From an uncultured Bryobacteraceae bacterium (GTDB lineage: Bacteria > Acidobacteriota > Terriglobia > Bryobacterales > Bryobacteraceae), in NCBI GenBank assembly GCA_955652915.1, contig CATPCJ010000082.1, positions 1-37,324 of the forward strand: 37,324 bases of DNA, read 5' to 3'. The notes below the pieces were generated by a model that saw nothing but the letters and a program-made list of their open reading frames with translations, was not told where the DNA came from and made no database searches. Below, in pieces: positions 8,369 to 17,189 of the stretch. Within the stretch, counting starts at the first letter, position 1. Each line of letters starts with the position of its first letter. Both the position numbers and the translations under genes were made by a program.

Positions 8369-11024
8369 ATTTCCCGCACTCATCGTCTTGCTGTTTCGTC
8401 TGCGATTCTTGCGCTCCGCGGAATACGTCCTGGGCGATCTGTTGGAAGAATACAATGCGGGAACCCGCTCGCGACGATGGCTCTGGCGCCAGGCATTCAG
8501 TTTGCTCTTGCCTGGAACACGAGATTCCAACGCCGCGTATGATCAACCGAAAGGTGCGATGAATATGACCTACGTCTCTTCTTTCTGGAGCGACCTTTGC
8601 TACGCCGCGCGCACGTTGCGAAAGAATCCCGGGTTCACCGCGGTCGCCGTTCTGGCCATCGCGCTCGGGATCGGCGTCAACACGGGAATTTTCACTGTCC
8701 TGAACGGCGTCGCGCTGCGGCCCCTGCCGGTACACAATGCTACCGAGGTAGTCAGCGTTTACCAGACAATGAAGGGCTTGAAGTCGCGCAACATTCACGG
8801 TTCAAGAAATTTTTTCTCAACGTCGGAATACGTGGCCTATCGCGATGGTAACCATGTCTTCTCGGGACTCCTGGCCTACACACCCTTCCTTCAGGTCACG
8901 CTTGGAGGCGACCGGCCGCAACAACTGCTGGGACAACTTACTTCGTGCAACTATTTCGATGTGTTGAATGCACCTCCCGCATTGGGGCGGGCATTCACCG
9001 CGTCCGAATGTGCATCCGAGGGCGCCGGCCCCGTCGTGGTTTTGAATCATGATTTGTGGCGGAATGCATTTGGCTCCGATCCCGAGATTGCCGGGAAGAA
9101 AATCGTGATGAATCGCCGGCTTTTGACCGTTGTTGGCGTCGCAGCGCAAAGCTTTCAGGGTACCGAGCCGGTGCCCGCTGCGTTCTGGGCGCCGATCAGC
9201 ATGCAGCCTGTTCTGGAGCATGATTTCAACTGGCTTGCAAAGGACGATAGCAGTTGGCTGGTGTTGCTGGGTCGAACCAAGGCCGGAGTCTCTGTGGAGC
9301 GGGTGCGCGCGGACCTCGGCGTGATCGCGGGACGGATCGATCAGCTCACTCCGGGCCGCAAGACCTCCCTGCAAATTGCTACCGCGTCGTTTCTCGGAAT
9401 GCCCGAGGCGCGACAACTCGTTTTCGGTGTAGGCGCGGTGCTCATGGCCGCGGTCGGGATGGTGTTGTTGATTGCTTGCGCTAACGTCGCCAATCTTTTG
9501 CTGGCGCGAGCCGCGGGCCGGCATAAGGAAATCGCGATACGTCTATCGGTGGGAGCCAGCCGCGCACGGCTCGTCCGCCAACTGTTGACCGAGAGCATGC
9601 TCATTGCGCTGCTGGGAGGTGCGCTCGGATCGCTCATCTCGGTCTGGTCGTTCCAGGGCATCGTGAAATTCATTCTGTCGCACCTGCCGCATGGAACCCC
9701 GCCCGTGATAGTGAATGTCGGACCAGATCTGGGCGTGCTGGGCTACGCGATGATTTTGACCATCGTCACTGGAATTGTCTTTGGTCTGGCGCCGGCGCTG
9801 CAGGCATCGCGGCCGGATCTGAACAGCGTACTGAAAGACGCCGGCAGCGGACTGGTGGGACGATCGGGCACGGGTGGCTTCCTTCGCAACGCCTTGGTGG
9901 GCGCGCAAATCTGCGTCTGCATGATGCTATTGATCGGGGCCGGGCTCTTGTTACGTGGGTTATACCTGGCGCAAACCATCGACCCTGGGTTCAGTCTCAA
10001 AAATGTGGCCACCGTCTCGTTCGATCTGAGAGGGCTGGGCTATGACGCGCACCACGCGGCCGTTTTCAATCGTCAGGTCATGGAACGCATGGCCGCGCTG
10101 CCGGGAGTAGACTCCGTCGCCCAAACCGCCGTCACTCCTCTCAGCGATTCGCATGATGGCACCACGTTCTCGCTGCCCGGCCAGCCCGGCCAGCGTCAGG
10201 TGGAAATCAACTCGGTAACGCCGGAATACTTTTCAATGCTCGGCATCCCCATCGTTCGGGGCCGCAATTTTACGGAGGCGGAGACTACGGCGGGCGCCGC
10301 GGTTACGATCGTAACGGAGACTACTGCCCGGCGATTTTGGCCCGGAGAAGATCCCATCGGAAAGTTGCTGGCTCAGCCTCCTTCACCCGCGAAGCAGGTG
10401 GTGGGAGTTGCCCGCGACACGCAAGTTTCCCATTTGTCCAGATCGAACGAGACCTATCTCTATTTGCCGGCTGGTCCAAAAGAGCAATTGCATCTCAAAT
10501 TGTTGGTTCATTCGCCGGACGTATTTGCCTCAACGGCTAAGGGAATTCAAGCGGCCGTGCATGCGCTGGATCCGGACGTGCTGGCGGACGTCGCGCGGCT
10601 GGAGGACAATCTGGAATTCTGGCGGACGCCGCCGCGCATTGTCGCGACTCTTGCAGGCGCACTGGGCGCGCTGGGGCTGCTGCTGGCGTCTATTGGCGTG
10701 TACGGAGTGGTTTCCTATGCCGTGAGTGGCCGCATTCGCGAAATCGGCCTGCGCATGACGCTTGGCGCGGATGCGCGGGAAGTCATGAAGCTGATTCTGC
10801 GTCAGGCCATGCGGCCGGTCTTGATCGGCGCCGCGACCGGTATTGCCGGATGCGCGGCGGTATCGCGCGTATTGTCGAGCATGCTATTCGGCCTCAGCGC
10901 CCATGATCCGTTGGCGTTCATCGCGATTCCGCTGCTCCTGCTGTCGATCGCAATGCTGGCGAGTTACATTCCGGCGCGTAGAGCGACGAAAGTGGATCCG
11001 ATGGTAGCCTTGCGTTACGAATAG
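8358..11024 (+). CDS. ADOP-type MacB/FtsX-like permease
   Basis: An 888-residue membrane protein of the acidobacterial duplicated orphan permease type: a MacB-like permease without a partner ATPase gene nearby. A short N-terminal 'permease prefix' region (residues 1-60, with RLRFLRSAEYVLGDLLEEYN) precedes the first MacB periplasmic core domain. The helix plus GIGVNTGIFTVLNGVALRPL motif is followed by the first FtsX domain around residues 350-480, and a second periplasmic core and FtsX domain follow (about residues 500-888, ending VDPMVALRYE). The GTG start overlaps padR by 11 bases; an internal ATG at 8562 would remove the prefix. Substrate unknown; family members are thought to act in efflux or envelope processes. 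Confidence 0.9.
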   Translation: MARKFPALIVLLFRLRFLRSAEYVLGDLLEEYNAGTRSRRWLWRQAFSLLLPGTRDSNAAYDQPKGAMNMTYVSSFWSDLCYAARTLRKNPGFTAVAVLAIALGIGVNTGIFTVLNGVALRPLPVHNATEVVSVYQTMKGLKSRNIHGSRNFFSTSEYVAYRDGNHVFSGLLAYTPFLQVTLGGDRPQQLLGQLTSCNYFDVLNAPPALGRAFTASECASEGAGPVVVLNHDLWRNAFGSDPEIAGKKIVMNRRLLTVVGVAAQSFQGTEPVPAAFWAPISMQPVLEHDFNWLAKDDSSWLVLLGRTKAGVSVERVRADLGVIAGRIDQLTPGRKTSLQIATASFLGMPEARQLVFGVGAVLMAAVGMVLLIACANVANLLLARAAGRHKEIAIRLSVGASRARLVRQLLTESMLIALLGGALGSLISVWSFQGIVKFILSHLPHGTPPVIVNVGPDLGVLGYAMILTIVTGIVFGLAPALQASRPDLNSVLKDAGSGLVGRSGTGGFLRNALVGAQICVCMMLLIGAGLLLRGLYLAQTIDPGFSLKNVATVSFDLRGLGYDAHHAAVFNRQVMERMAALPGVDSVAQTAVTPLSDSHDGTTFSLPGQPGQRQVEINSVTPEYFSMLGIPIVRGRNFTEAETTAGAAVTIVTETTARRFWPGEDPIGKLLAQPPSPAKQVVGVARDTQVSHLSRSNETYLYLPAGPKEQLHLKLLVHSPDVFASTAKGIQAAVHALDPDVLADVARLEDNLEFWRTPPRIVATLAGALGALGLLLASIGVYGVVSYAVSGRIREIGLRMTLGADAREVMKLILRQAMRPVLIGAATGIAGCAAVSRVLSSMLFGLSAHDPLAFIAIPLLLLSIAMLASYIPARRATKVDPMVALRYE

Positions 11025-11028
11025 GGCG

Positions 11029-11844
11029 TCAATCCAGGATTGGAACGTGATTCAGGTGTTCGGTCCGGTGCGCGAGATAGCTGGTTGGATTGATGCCGGA
11101 AAACGCGCGGAAGTCGTGGATGAAATGGGACTGGTCAAAATATCCGCAGTCCAGCGCGATCCGCGTCCAATCTACTTCACGCTTCATACCCAGGCGCTTT
11201 AGAACCTCTTGAAACCGCCGCACACGGCAGAATAGCTTGGGCGTCAACCCCACTTGATTGTTGAAAACGTCAATGAAGCGGCGGGAACTGAGACCGATCT
11301 GCCCCGTGACATCGGCGACACTTTGCGGATGTTGCACGGCTCCAAATCGCATCAACGCAAAAGCGACAGCGGGATGCCGGCCCAAGGGCTTGGCGGCCTG
11401 TTCCAGAAGAACCCGTTCGAGGATGCTGAACTTCGCGTCAGGTGTTGGAGCTTCCAGCAATCGATCGCGCAGCTCCACAGCTTTCAAACCCCAGAGTGTG
11501 TCCAGCCCCACGTGCCGATCCTGCAACTCGCCCACCGGCAATTTGAAAAAGGGAAAGGCGCCGCCGGGTTTGAAATGCACCCCGATGACGGTGGTCTGTT
11601 CCGCGGTGTCGATTACGAAGAACTTTGAATGCGCGCCCACCAGCACAGATCCACGAAAGGTGCGCGGCTCGCTGGTGCTCTCATACACGCGCATTTGGTC
11701 TTCGTTGAGATTGAAGACCAGTTCCATGGAGCCGTCCGGCAGAAGGCGTTCCTTCGCGTGCGGCTGGGAGTAACCCTCGTAGTACCAGAGTTGATCGACG
11801 AACTCCGAAAGCGGCGGCGGCGGAATGTAACGGCGGAGGCCCAC
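11029..11844 (-). CDS. AraC family transcriptional regulator
   Basis: A protein of about 271 residues with an N-terminal domain bearing the LLPDGSMELVFNLNEDQ motif, typical of AraC regulators with a small beta-rich sensor domain. A C-terminal two-helix-turn-helix AraC domain covers about the last 100 residues (SVADVTGQIGLSSRRFIDVF and CGYFDQSHFIHDFRAFSG). I chose GTG at 11844 because the conserved sequence begins there (VGLRRYIPPP) and it avoids overlapping the upstream gene; an in-frame ATG at 11901 is possible. It lies 19 bases after the mini rod-like gene on the same strand and ends 4 bases from the convergent ADOP permease. It is a paralogue of the regulator at 18527-19300. Confidence 0.85.
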   Translation of the reverse strand: MGLRRYIPPPPLSEFVDQLWYYEGYSQPHAKERLLPDGSMELVFNLNEDQMRVYESTSEPRTFRGSVLVGAHSKFFVIDTAEQTTVIGVHFKPGGAFPFFKLPVGELQDRHVGLDTLWGLKAVELRDRLLEAPTPDAKFSILERVLLEQAAKPLGRHPAVAFALMRFGAVQHPQSVADVTGQIGLSSRRFIDVFNNQVGLTPKLFCRVRRFQEVLKRLGMKREVDWTRIALDCGYFDQSHFIHDFRAFSGINPTSYLAHRTEHLNHVPILD

Positions 11845-11863
11845 TAAACCATGACAGCAGAAT

Positions 11864-12094
11864 TTAGCCCAGCGTGTTGATGAGGCTCTGTTGCATCTCA
11901 TCGGAAGTCTTGATGAATTTGGTGGTGGCCTCGAAGTTGTTGCGCGCGGTAAGCAGCGCCACGGCCGCGGCGCTCAGATCCACCGTGTCCGTTTCTCCCG
12001 CCGATAACGGGGTGCGGGCGATTGTTCGCGCGGCCTGATTGAATTGCGCTTCAGAACGAGCCAAGCCTTGCAATGCCGGCGTAAGTCCGATCAT
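11864..12094 (-). CDS. small flagellar-rod/hook-like domain protein
   Basis: A 76-residue protein resembling a flagellar basal-body rod protein (FlgB/C/F/G type) with the middle removed. Residues 5-27 (TPALQGLARSEAQFNQAART) look like the N-terminal coiled helix of rod proteins. Residues 38-76 (VDLSAAAVALLTARNNFEAT, then KFIKTSDEMQQSLINTLG) match the C-terminal helix, in which an aromatic-containing repeat is followed by K-x-x-DEM-x-x-LIN. A very strong AAGGGAGG 6 bases before the ATG, overlapping the obgE stop, shows it is translated and coupled to obgE. No other flagellar gene is in the window. Whether it is exported or belongs to a flagellum cannot be told; a heptad coiled-coil role is possible. 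Confidence 0.7.
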   Translation of the reverse strand: MIGLTPALQGLARSEAQFNQAARTIARTPLSAGETDTVDLSAAAVALLTARNNFEATTKFIKTSDEMQQSLINTLG

Positions 12095-12106
12095 GAAATA
12101 CCTCCC

Positions 12107-13126
12107 TTAGGTAGCCTTGACTTCCTCTTCGGCAGGTTTCGCGACAACTTGAGCCATTGCGTATTTCAACGCTTCAATTCCCAGGCCAGTCACGCTCGAA
12201 ATCTCGAAAAACGGCAGGCCTTTGTCGGCGGCCAAGGCGCGCAGGCTGTCGATCCGCGCGGTATCCTGCGCGACGTCGATCTTCGACGCGACAACGAACA
12301 TCGGCTTCCGCAGCATGTCTTCGCGAAAGCCTTCCAGTTCGGTCATGACCACTTTAAAATCCGCTACCGGATCGCGGCCGGTGTTTTCGGAGACATCCAC
12401 CAGGTGCACCAGCAGCCGCGTGCGCTCGATGTGCCGCAGAAACTGAACGCCGAGTCCATGACCCAGATGAGCCCCTTCGATCAGACCCGGAATATCGGCA
12501 ACGACGAAGCTTCGATCCTCCACGCTGACGACGCCCAGGTTCGGCTCGAGCGTGGTGAAGGGATAATCGGCGATCTTGGGACGCGCGGCCGAGATGCGCG
12601 AAATCAAGGTCGACTTGCCGGCGTTTGGAAACCCAACCAGACCTACGTCGGCCAGGAGCTTCAACTCCAGACGCAGATACTTCGCTTCACCGGCGTGCCC
12701 GGGTTCATGTTCAGTGGGAGCCTGATGAGTGGCGGTAGCAAAGTGCTGATTGCCGCGGCCCCCACGTCCGGCTTTCGCGATCATGAACCGGTCGCCGGCT
12801 TGAGTGAAATCGTGCAGCAGCTCCCCGGTGTCGGCATCGTAGACAACCGTTCCGACAGGCACCGGCAATTCGATCGACTTCCCTTCCCGTCCGCTGCGGT
12901 TGCTGCCTTCGCCGTGCCGGCCGCGCTCGGCGGTGTGTTCGGGATTAAAACGGAAATGCAGGAGAGTGTTGTGGTGCGTGCTGGCGACCATGAAGACATC
13001 GCCGCCACGGCCGCCGTCGCCGCCGCTGGGTCCGCCGCGCGGCACGAATTTCTCGCGCCGGAAGGCAAGGCAGCCATTGCCGCCGTCCCCGGCTTTCACG
13101 CGGATTCTGACTTCATCAATAAACAT
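12107..13126 (-). CDS. obgE: GTPase Obg/CgtA
   Basis: Obg is an essential ribosome-associated GTPase acting in late 50S assembly and stress control. The 339-residue product has the glycine-rich Obg fold (residues 1-158, e.g. [19 protein letters not shown]), the P-loop GFPNAGKS (165-172), the G2/switch region around [11 protein letters not shown], the G3 motif DIPG (211-214) and a SKID version of the G4 motif near residue 282. It lacks the extra C-terminal OCT domain of Gram-positive proteins. It sits downstream of rplU-rpmA, the common order in bacteria, but a 107-base gap with an inverted repeat separates it from rpmA. No strong Shine-Dalgarno is seen before its ATG. Confidence 0.96.
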   Translation of the reverse strand: MFIDEVRIRVKAGDGGNGCLAFRREKFVPRGGPSGGDGGRGGDVFMVASTHHNTLLHFRFNPEHTAERGRHGEGSNRSGREGKSIELPVPVGTVVYDADTGELLHDFTQAGDRFMIAKAGRGGRGNQHFATATHQAPTEHEPGHAGEAKYLRLELKLLADVGLVGFPNAGKSTLISRISAARPKIADYPFTTLEPNLGVVSVEDRSFVVADIPGLIEGAHLGHGLGVQFLRHIERTRLLVHLVDVSENTGRDPVADFKVVMTELEGFREDMLRKPMFVVASKIDVAQDTARIDSLRALAADKGLPFFEISSVTGLGIEALKYAMAQVVAKPAEEEVKAT

Positions 13127-13138
13127 TGGGGGCTGGGG

Positions 13139-13238
13139 GCTAGGGACTGGGGGCTTGGGAGTGCGGGATTTTGAGATAGCTACGGGATGTGGTCAGTACT
13201 AGTTGCCAGTCCCCAGCCCCACGTCCCCAGTCCCTAGC
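13139..13238. repeat. inverted repeat in the rpmA-obgE gap
   Basis: GCTAGGGACTGGGG at 13139-13152 has a perfect 14-base inverted copy at 13225-13238, and matching continues imperfectly inward (CxTGGG). The right arm overlaps the rpmA stop codon. The flanks contain further G-rich units (GGGGGCTGGGGGCT, 13128-13141). In the minus-strand transcript this would fold into a long stem with a loop of about 70 bases between rpmA and obgE. It may be a REP-like element or an attenuator; without a T tract it is not a standard terminator. Confidence 0.65.
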
Positions 13239-13491
13239 GGCTCGGGTCGATACTGATAAACTTGCCGGCGCGGCCTCGATCGCGAAACACTACGATGCCC
13301 TGGGTTTTCGCGAAGAGCGTGTCGTCTTTGCCGATGCCGACATTTTCGCCGGGCTTGAAGCGCGTGCCGCGCTGGCGTACCAGGATGGAACCACCCGTTA
13401 CCATTTCACCGCCGAAGGCTTTCACGCCGAGGCGTTGCGCGTTGGAATCGCGCCCGTTTTTTGAACTTCCAAGACCTTTTTTATGCGCCAT
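13234..13491 (-). CDS. rpmA: 50S ribosomal protein L27
   Basis: L27 binds near the peptidyl-transferase centre and helps position the tRNA 3' end. The 85-residue protein shows the standard N-terminus [20 protein letters not shown] and the core [20 protein letters not shown]. It has no Firmicute-type cleavable leader. It lies 8 bases downstream of rplU on the same strand, as in almost all bacteria. Confidence 0.98.
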   Translation of the reverse strand: MAHKKGLGSSKNGRDSNAQRLGVKAFGGEMVTGGSILVRQRGTRFKPGENVGIGKDDTLFAKTQGIVVFRDRGRAGKFISIDPSR

Positions 13492-13499
13492 ATCGCACC

Positions 13500-13811
13500 T
13501 TACGCCAAAATTTCGTTCACCGTCACCTGCGTGTAGTTCTGCCGGTGGCCGATGGTCCGTTTATATTGCTTCTTGCGTTTGAACTTGAACACGATGATCT
13601 TCTCGCCACGTCCGTGGCTGGAAATGGTGGCCTTCACTCGAGCCTCGCTAAGGGAAGCCCCGCTGAGCCATTCATTAGAATCGTTCATCACCGCCAGCAC
13701 GCGGCCTAGTTCCAACTCCGCGCCAACGTCGCCGGCGAGCGTTTCCACTTGAAGGACGTCGCCCGGAGCGACCCGATATTGCTTTCCGCCGGTTTCAATT
13801 ACTGCGTACAT
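13500..13811 (-). CDS. rplU: 50S ribosomal protein L21
   Basis: L21 binds 23S rRNA in the large subunit. The 103-residue length is typical, with [20 protein letters not shown] at the N-terminus and the basic motif [20 protein letters not shown] near the C-terminus. It is the first gene of the rplU-rpmA-obgE unit. Upstream, 13812-14087 is a 276-base region shared with the divergent SnoaL-like gene; it holds the small palindrome GGCTAGAGCC near 13876 and no convincing -35/-10 pair or gene. Confidence 0.97.
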   Translation of the reverse strand: MYAVIETGGKQYRVAPGDVLQVETLAGDVGAELELGRVLAVMNDSNEWLSGASLSEARVKATISSHGRGEKIIVFKFKRKKQYKRTIGHRQNYTQVTVNEILA

Positions 13812-14087
13812 AACTATCCTCGGTTGAGCTTGAAATGTGGGCTAATCAGACAGACACTGGACGGTGCCGTACAGGCTAGAGCCGCAAAGCTTTATGATAC
13901 AGCAATTGGCAAGCGCACCGCAACCGGAGTTGTTGGTAAGGGTGTGCGACATAAGTTAAGGAGAGATTCACTACTCCAAACCGAGGAATCGGCTATCCGT
14001 ACCTCTCCACTTCTGGGTCGCGCATCCTGTTGGTAATGTGTCGAGCCGTAGGTGAAAGGGCAAACTGTTTCATGGCATGTTCGTAGC

Positions 14088-14522
14088 ATGAAGACGATTC
14101 TCCGTTTCTCCCTCCTTGCCGTCTCTGCCTGCTTGTGGGCAGATGAGGCCGCCGATCGTATTGCGATTGAGAAGGTCATGGCTGCTTTGAGCGAGGCCCG
14201 GCGAAGCACTGAGACAAAAGCTTTGTCCGCGCTTTTTGTTTCCGATGCGGCGATGTCGGAGCTTGAATATCTTTCCGCAATGGATCGCGGCCTGCTAAAT
14301 GCTTCAAATAGGCCGTGGTCCGAAGTAACCGTTCCGCGAATTGTTACCAAGTCGATCCACTTCGCGACTCCGGACGTGGCTGTTGTGGATGCCTCGAACA
14401 CGCAGTATGGGTCCGTAATTCTGGTGCGAAGCGTGCCGGTGCTATTCGTAATGAAAAGGCAAGGGGAAGATTGGCGGATCGATTCTGTACGGGTACTCGG
14501 GGAGGTACATTTGAATCGATGA
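14088..14522 (+). CDS. exported SnoaL/NTF2-like protein
   Basis: A 144-residue protein with a signal peptide (MKTILRFSLLAVSACLWADE, cleavage near residue 18). It is followed by an NTF2/SnoaL-like fold: an N-terminal helix (RIAIEKVMAALSEARRSTET), 'ALFVSDAAMSELE', and a C-terminal sheet ending in VPVLFVMKRQGEDWRIDSVR, typical of periplasmic 'nuclear transport factor 2-like' proteins in Acidobacteria. I chose the ATG at 14088 because it starts the signal peptide; an in-frame ATG at 14052 adds 12 polar residues. Its stop overlaps the next start as ATGA, so it was co-expressed with the (now truncated) permease. The function is unknown; binding of a small hydrophobic ligand is possible. Confidence 0.7.
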   Translation: MKTILRFSLLAVSACLWADEAADRIAIEKVMAALSEARRSTETKALSALFVSDAAMSELEYLSAMDRGLLNASNRPWSEVTVPRIVTKSIHFATPDVAVVDASNTQYGSVILVRSVPVLFVMKRQGEDWRIDSVRVLGEVHLNR

Positions 14523-15115
14523 CTCTCCTCCGGCAAGATATCCGCTACAGCGTGCGAATGCTTGTCAGGAGTCCGGTAACGACTGCCGTCGCGATCCTCT
14601 CTCTCGCGCTGGGCATCGGCGCGAACACGGCCATCTTCAGCTTGATGAACGCCCTGATTCTGCGGCCGCTCCCGATCCGGGATCCCGGGCAATTAGTACG
14701 TCTCTCCACTAGCATGCCGCAGAACCCGGATAGAGAGAGTTCTCTGTCGCTCGCCATGTATCAGCAGTTCCGAAGGGACCAACGCGTCTTTTCAAACCTG
14801 TTCGCATGGACGGGCGGAGGGATCGTAAATCTCGAAGCGAGCGGAGCGAAATATGCCGCCAGCCTCAGCACTGTCTCGGGGGAGTACTTCTCGACTCTTG
14901 GCATTCCGCCGCATATCGGCCGGTTGATCACACCCGACGACCTGAGTCTGCAAGCCGGATCACCCGCCGCCGTCGCCATTCTCGGCTACGGTTGCTGGAA
15001 AGGCCGCTACAACGGCGATCCCACCATCGCCGGAAAGACGATTCGGGTCGAGGATCGCGTGCTGACGATTAAATCGCTTCCCAGGTTGAAGCACGCCGAG
15101 CGCATTTCCGCGTGA
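14519..15115 (+). pseudogene. truncated ADOP-type permease (N-terminal fragment)
   Basis: The 198-residue frame begins like other ADOP permeases (MTLLRQDIRYSVRMLVRSPV, then LGIGANTAIFSLMNALILRP) and runs through the first MacB periplasmic core to about residue 186 (TIAGKTIRVEDRVLTI). It then loses similarity and stops, where full-length relatives continue for about 600 more residues including both FtsX domains. The break is near 15072 and no downstream remnant is seen before the histidine kinase, so a deletion removed the rest. Start ATG overlaps the preceding stop and has GGGGAGG upstream. It is probably non-functional as a transporter. Confidence 0.8.
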
Positions 15116-15205
15116 GGGTGGTAGCCGGATGAGAAAGCAATACCGTAGTCAACCGATGGCGCCGGTTTGAAGATACGCGATGCTGAGAGACGGTATCGTA
15201 AGAAC

Positions 15206-15247
15206 GGCCCACTAGCTCAATGGCGGAGCAGACTAGCTGTCAGAGTC
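15206..15247 (+). other. possible tRNA 5'-half relic
   Basis: The segment reads like the 5' half of a tRNA: a 7-base lead, TA, a D-arm-like GCTC-AATGGCG-GAGC (15215-15229), one base, and an anticodon-like arm GACTA/GAGTC (4 of 5 pairs) around GCTGTCA. No matching T-arm or acceptor 3' strand follows, so it cannot be a working tRNA. It lies in the junction region after the truncated permease. It may be a relic of a tRNA used as an integration site, or chance. Confidence 0.25.
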
Positions 15248-15282
15248 CACAGCCGCATTGAGGTAGAATCTGGGATGATGCA

Positions 15283-17166
15283 ATGAACCTGGAAGACATT
15301 CGCGTCCTGCTGGTCGAAGACAACCCGGGCGACGTGCGATTGTTTCTGGAATTGCTGCGCGAAACCGGTGCCGGGCATGTGAAACTCGAACATGTCGACC
15401 GGTTGTCCACGGCCCTCGAACGCCTGAGCAACCAAACTTTTGACGTGCTGCTGCTGGATCTTTCGCTGCCCGACGCGTGTGGCCTGGATACGCTGGTGCG
15501 CGCGCATGCGCATGCCCCGAGTGTGCCGATCGTGGTGCTCACCGGACTCGACGACCAGGCGTTGGCCGTTAAAGCCGTGCGGGCCGGAGCGCAGGATTAT
15601 CTCGTCAAGGGGCGCGTGGACGGCGATCTTCTGGTGCGCTCCATGCGCTATGCCACCGAACGCGCGCGGGCACTGGAAGCGCTGGAGCGCCGCGAGGAAC
15701 ACTACCGGTCCCTTATTGAAAACTCGCTCGATCTGATCAGCATTCTCAATCTCGATGGAACCATCCGCTACGCCAGTCCTTCGCACGAGCGGATCTTGGG
15801 ATATGGGCTCGAAGAGCTGGTGGGCCAGAACGCTTTGTCGTTCACCCACGCCGACGATCTTGAAAACGTCAAAGCCACGTTCGCGCGCGCCGACGGCACG
15901 GCTTCGGTTCAAAGCCGCTTCCGCCACAAAGACGGTTCCTGGCGAATCCTGGAATCGTTTGGACGTAATCTGTCGCACTTGCCCGGCGTCAGCGGCTTGG
16001 TTGTAAATTCGCGCGACATCACGGACCGCATGCGCCTGGAAGAGCAACTGCACCATTCTCAGAGATTGGAAGCGGTGGGCCGGCTGGCCGGCGGCGTGGC
16101 CCACGATTTCAATAATCTGCTGATGATCATCACCGGCTACTCGCAAATACTGCTGGACACCATGCGCGCGGGCGATCCGGCGCGCGACGATTTAGAGCAA
16201 GTAGTGAAAGCCGCTGAGCGAGCCACCGATCTCACGCGCCAGTTGTTGGCCTTCAGCCGCCGCCAGATGGTAAAGCCGGCGATGCTGAATCTGAACGCGC
16301 TGGTTCAGGACATGGATCGAATGCTGCGCCGCGTGATGGGCGAGGACATCGATCTGATTACGATCCTAGCGCCAGGATTGAAGACCATTCAAGCCGATCG
16401 GGGACAACTGGAGCAGGTGATTCTCAACGTGGCGGTAAACGCCCGCGACGCAATGCCCAATGGCGGAAGACTGACGCTAGAGACCGCCAACGTGCGGGTA
16501 ACCGAGGAATTCGAGCGCGAGCAAGTGGCGCTCCCGCCGGGGCAATACGTCACGCTCTGCATCAGCGACACCGGCTTTGGGATGGACGCGCAAATTCAAT
16601 CGCGCGTTTTTGAGCCATTTTTCACCACCAAGGACGATGGCACCGGCCTCGGCCTGTCCACCAGTTACGGAATCATCAAGCAGAGCGGCGGCGAAATTTG
16701 GGTGGATTCAAAGCTGGGCGATGGCGCTTCTTTCTGGATTTATTTGCCCACGGTGGAACAGCCGCCCGATGAATTGGAGGTCGCGCTGGAGAGTCCGCTG
16801 TTGCACGGCACAGAGACGATATTGCTGGTGGAGGATGAAGAGGGCGTGCGGCGCGTGCTGGAAACCATGCTCAAGCGGCACGGGTATCAGGTGCTCTCGT
16901 CCAGCTCGTCCGCGGATGCGTTGGCGCTGGGGGCGCGGCACGCGGGCGAGATCCATCTGCTGATCACCGATGTCGTGATGCCGGGAATGAGCGGCCGCAG
17001 AATGGCTGAACAAATGTTGAAGCAACGGCCCGATATGCGCGTGCTGTTCGTTTCCGGCTACGGTGAACCGCTTGAGGCGCAGGCTAACACGGCGTTCCTC
17101 CAAAAGCCTTTCAAGACCGAAGACCTGGCGCTGAAAATCCGCGAAGTATTGCTCGAAAAGCAATAG
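15283..17166 (+). CDS. hybrid sensor histidine kinase (REC-PAS-HisKA-HATPase-REC)
   Basis: A 627-residue soluble hybrid kinase. Order: N-terminal receiver domain (residues 5-125; acidic pair E12-D13, phosphoacceptor D59, K109), PAS domain (about 138-250, 'LISILNLDGTIRYASPSHER'), HisKA with H274 in GGVAHDFNNLL, HATPase with N-box NVAVNARDAMPNGG (382-395), G1 DTGFGMD and G2 GTGLGLST (453-460), and a C-terminal receiver (512-627) with D563 and the switch lysine in LQKPF. There are no membrane segments, so it senses internal or protein signals. The HDFNNLL type of H-box is common in phosphorelay hybrids. The ATG at 15283 directly starts the receiver. No separate response regulator lies nearby. 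The next gene, a Cas6-like protein, starts 23 bases on. Confidence 0.93.
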   Translation: MNLEDIRVLLVEDNPGDVRLFLELLRETGAGHVKLEHVDRLSTALERLSNQTFDVLLLDLSLPDACGLDTLVRAHAHAPSVPIVVLTGLDDQALAVKAVRAGAQDYLVKGRVDGDLLVRSMRYATERARALEALERREEHYRSLIENSLDLISILNLDGTIRYASPSHERILGYGLEELVGQNALSFTHADDLENVKATFARADGTASVQSRFRHKDGSWRILESFGRNLSHLPGVSGLVVNSRDITDRMRLEEQLHHSQRLEAVGRLAGGVAHDFNNLLMIITGYSQILLDTMRAGDPARDDLEQVVKAAERATDLTRQLLAFSRRQMVKPAMLNLNALVQDMDRMLRRVMGEDIDLITILAPGLKTIQADRGQLEQVILNVAVNARDAMPNGGRLTLETANVRVTEEFEREQVALPPGQYVTLCISDTGFGMDAQIQSRVFEPFFTTKDDGTGLGLSTSYGIIKQSGGEIWVDSKLGDGASFWIYLPTVEQPPDELEVALESPLLHGTETILLVEDEEGVRRVLETMLKRHGYQVLSSSSSADALALGARHAGEIHLLITDVVMPGMSGRRMAEQMLKQRPDMRVLFVSGYGEPLEAQANTAFLQKPFKTEDLALKIREVLLEKQ

Positions 17167-17189
17167 CCATGGGCGCCGGGTAGATTCCG

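Noticed and set aside
12044..13174. 376-residue open frame on the + strand opposite obgE
   Set aside because: It is antisense to a clear obgE, has no recognisable domain and arises from GC-rich codon bias.
15217..16146. 309-residue open frame on the - strand opposite the hybrid kinase
   Set aside because: Antisense to a well-supported kinase; composition (His/Gln/Arg rich) is that of a shadow frame.
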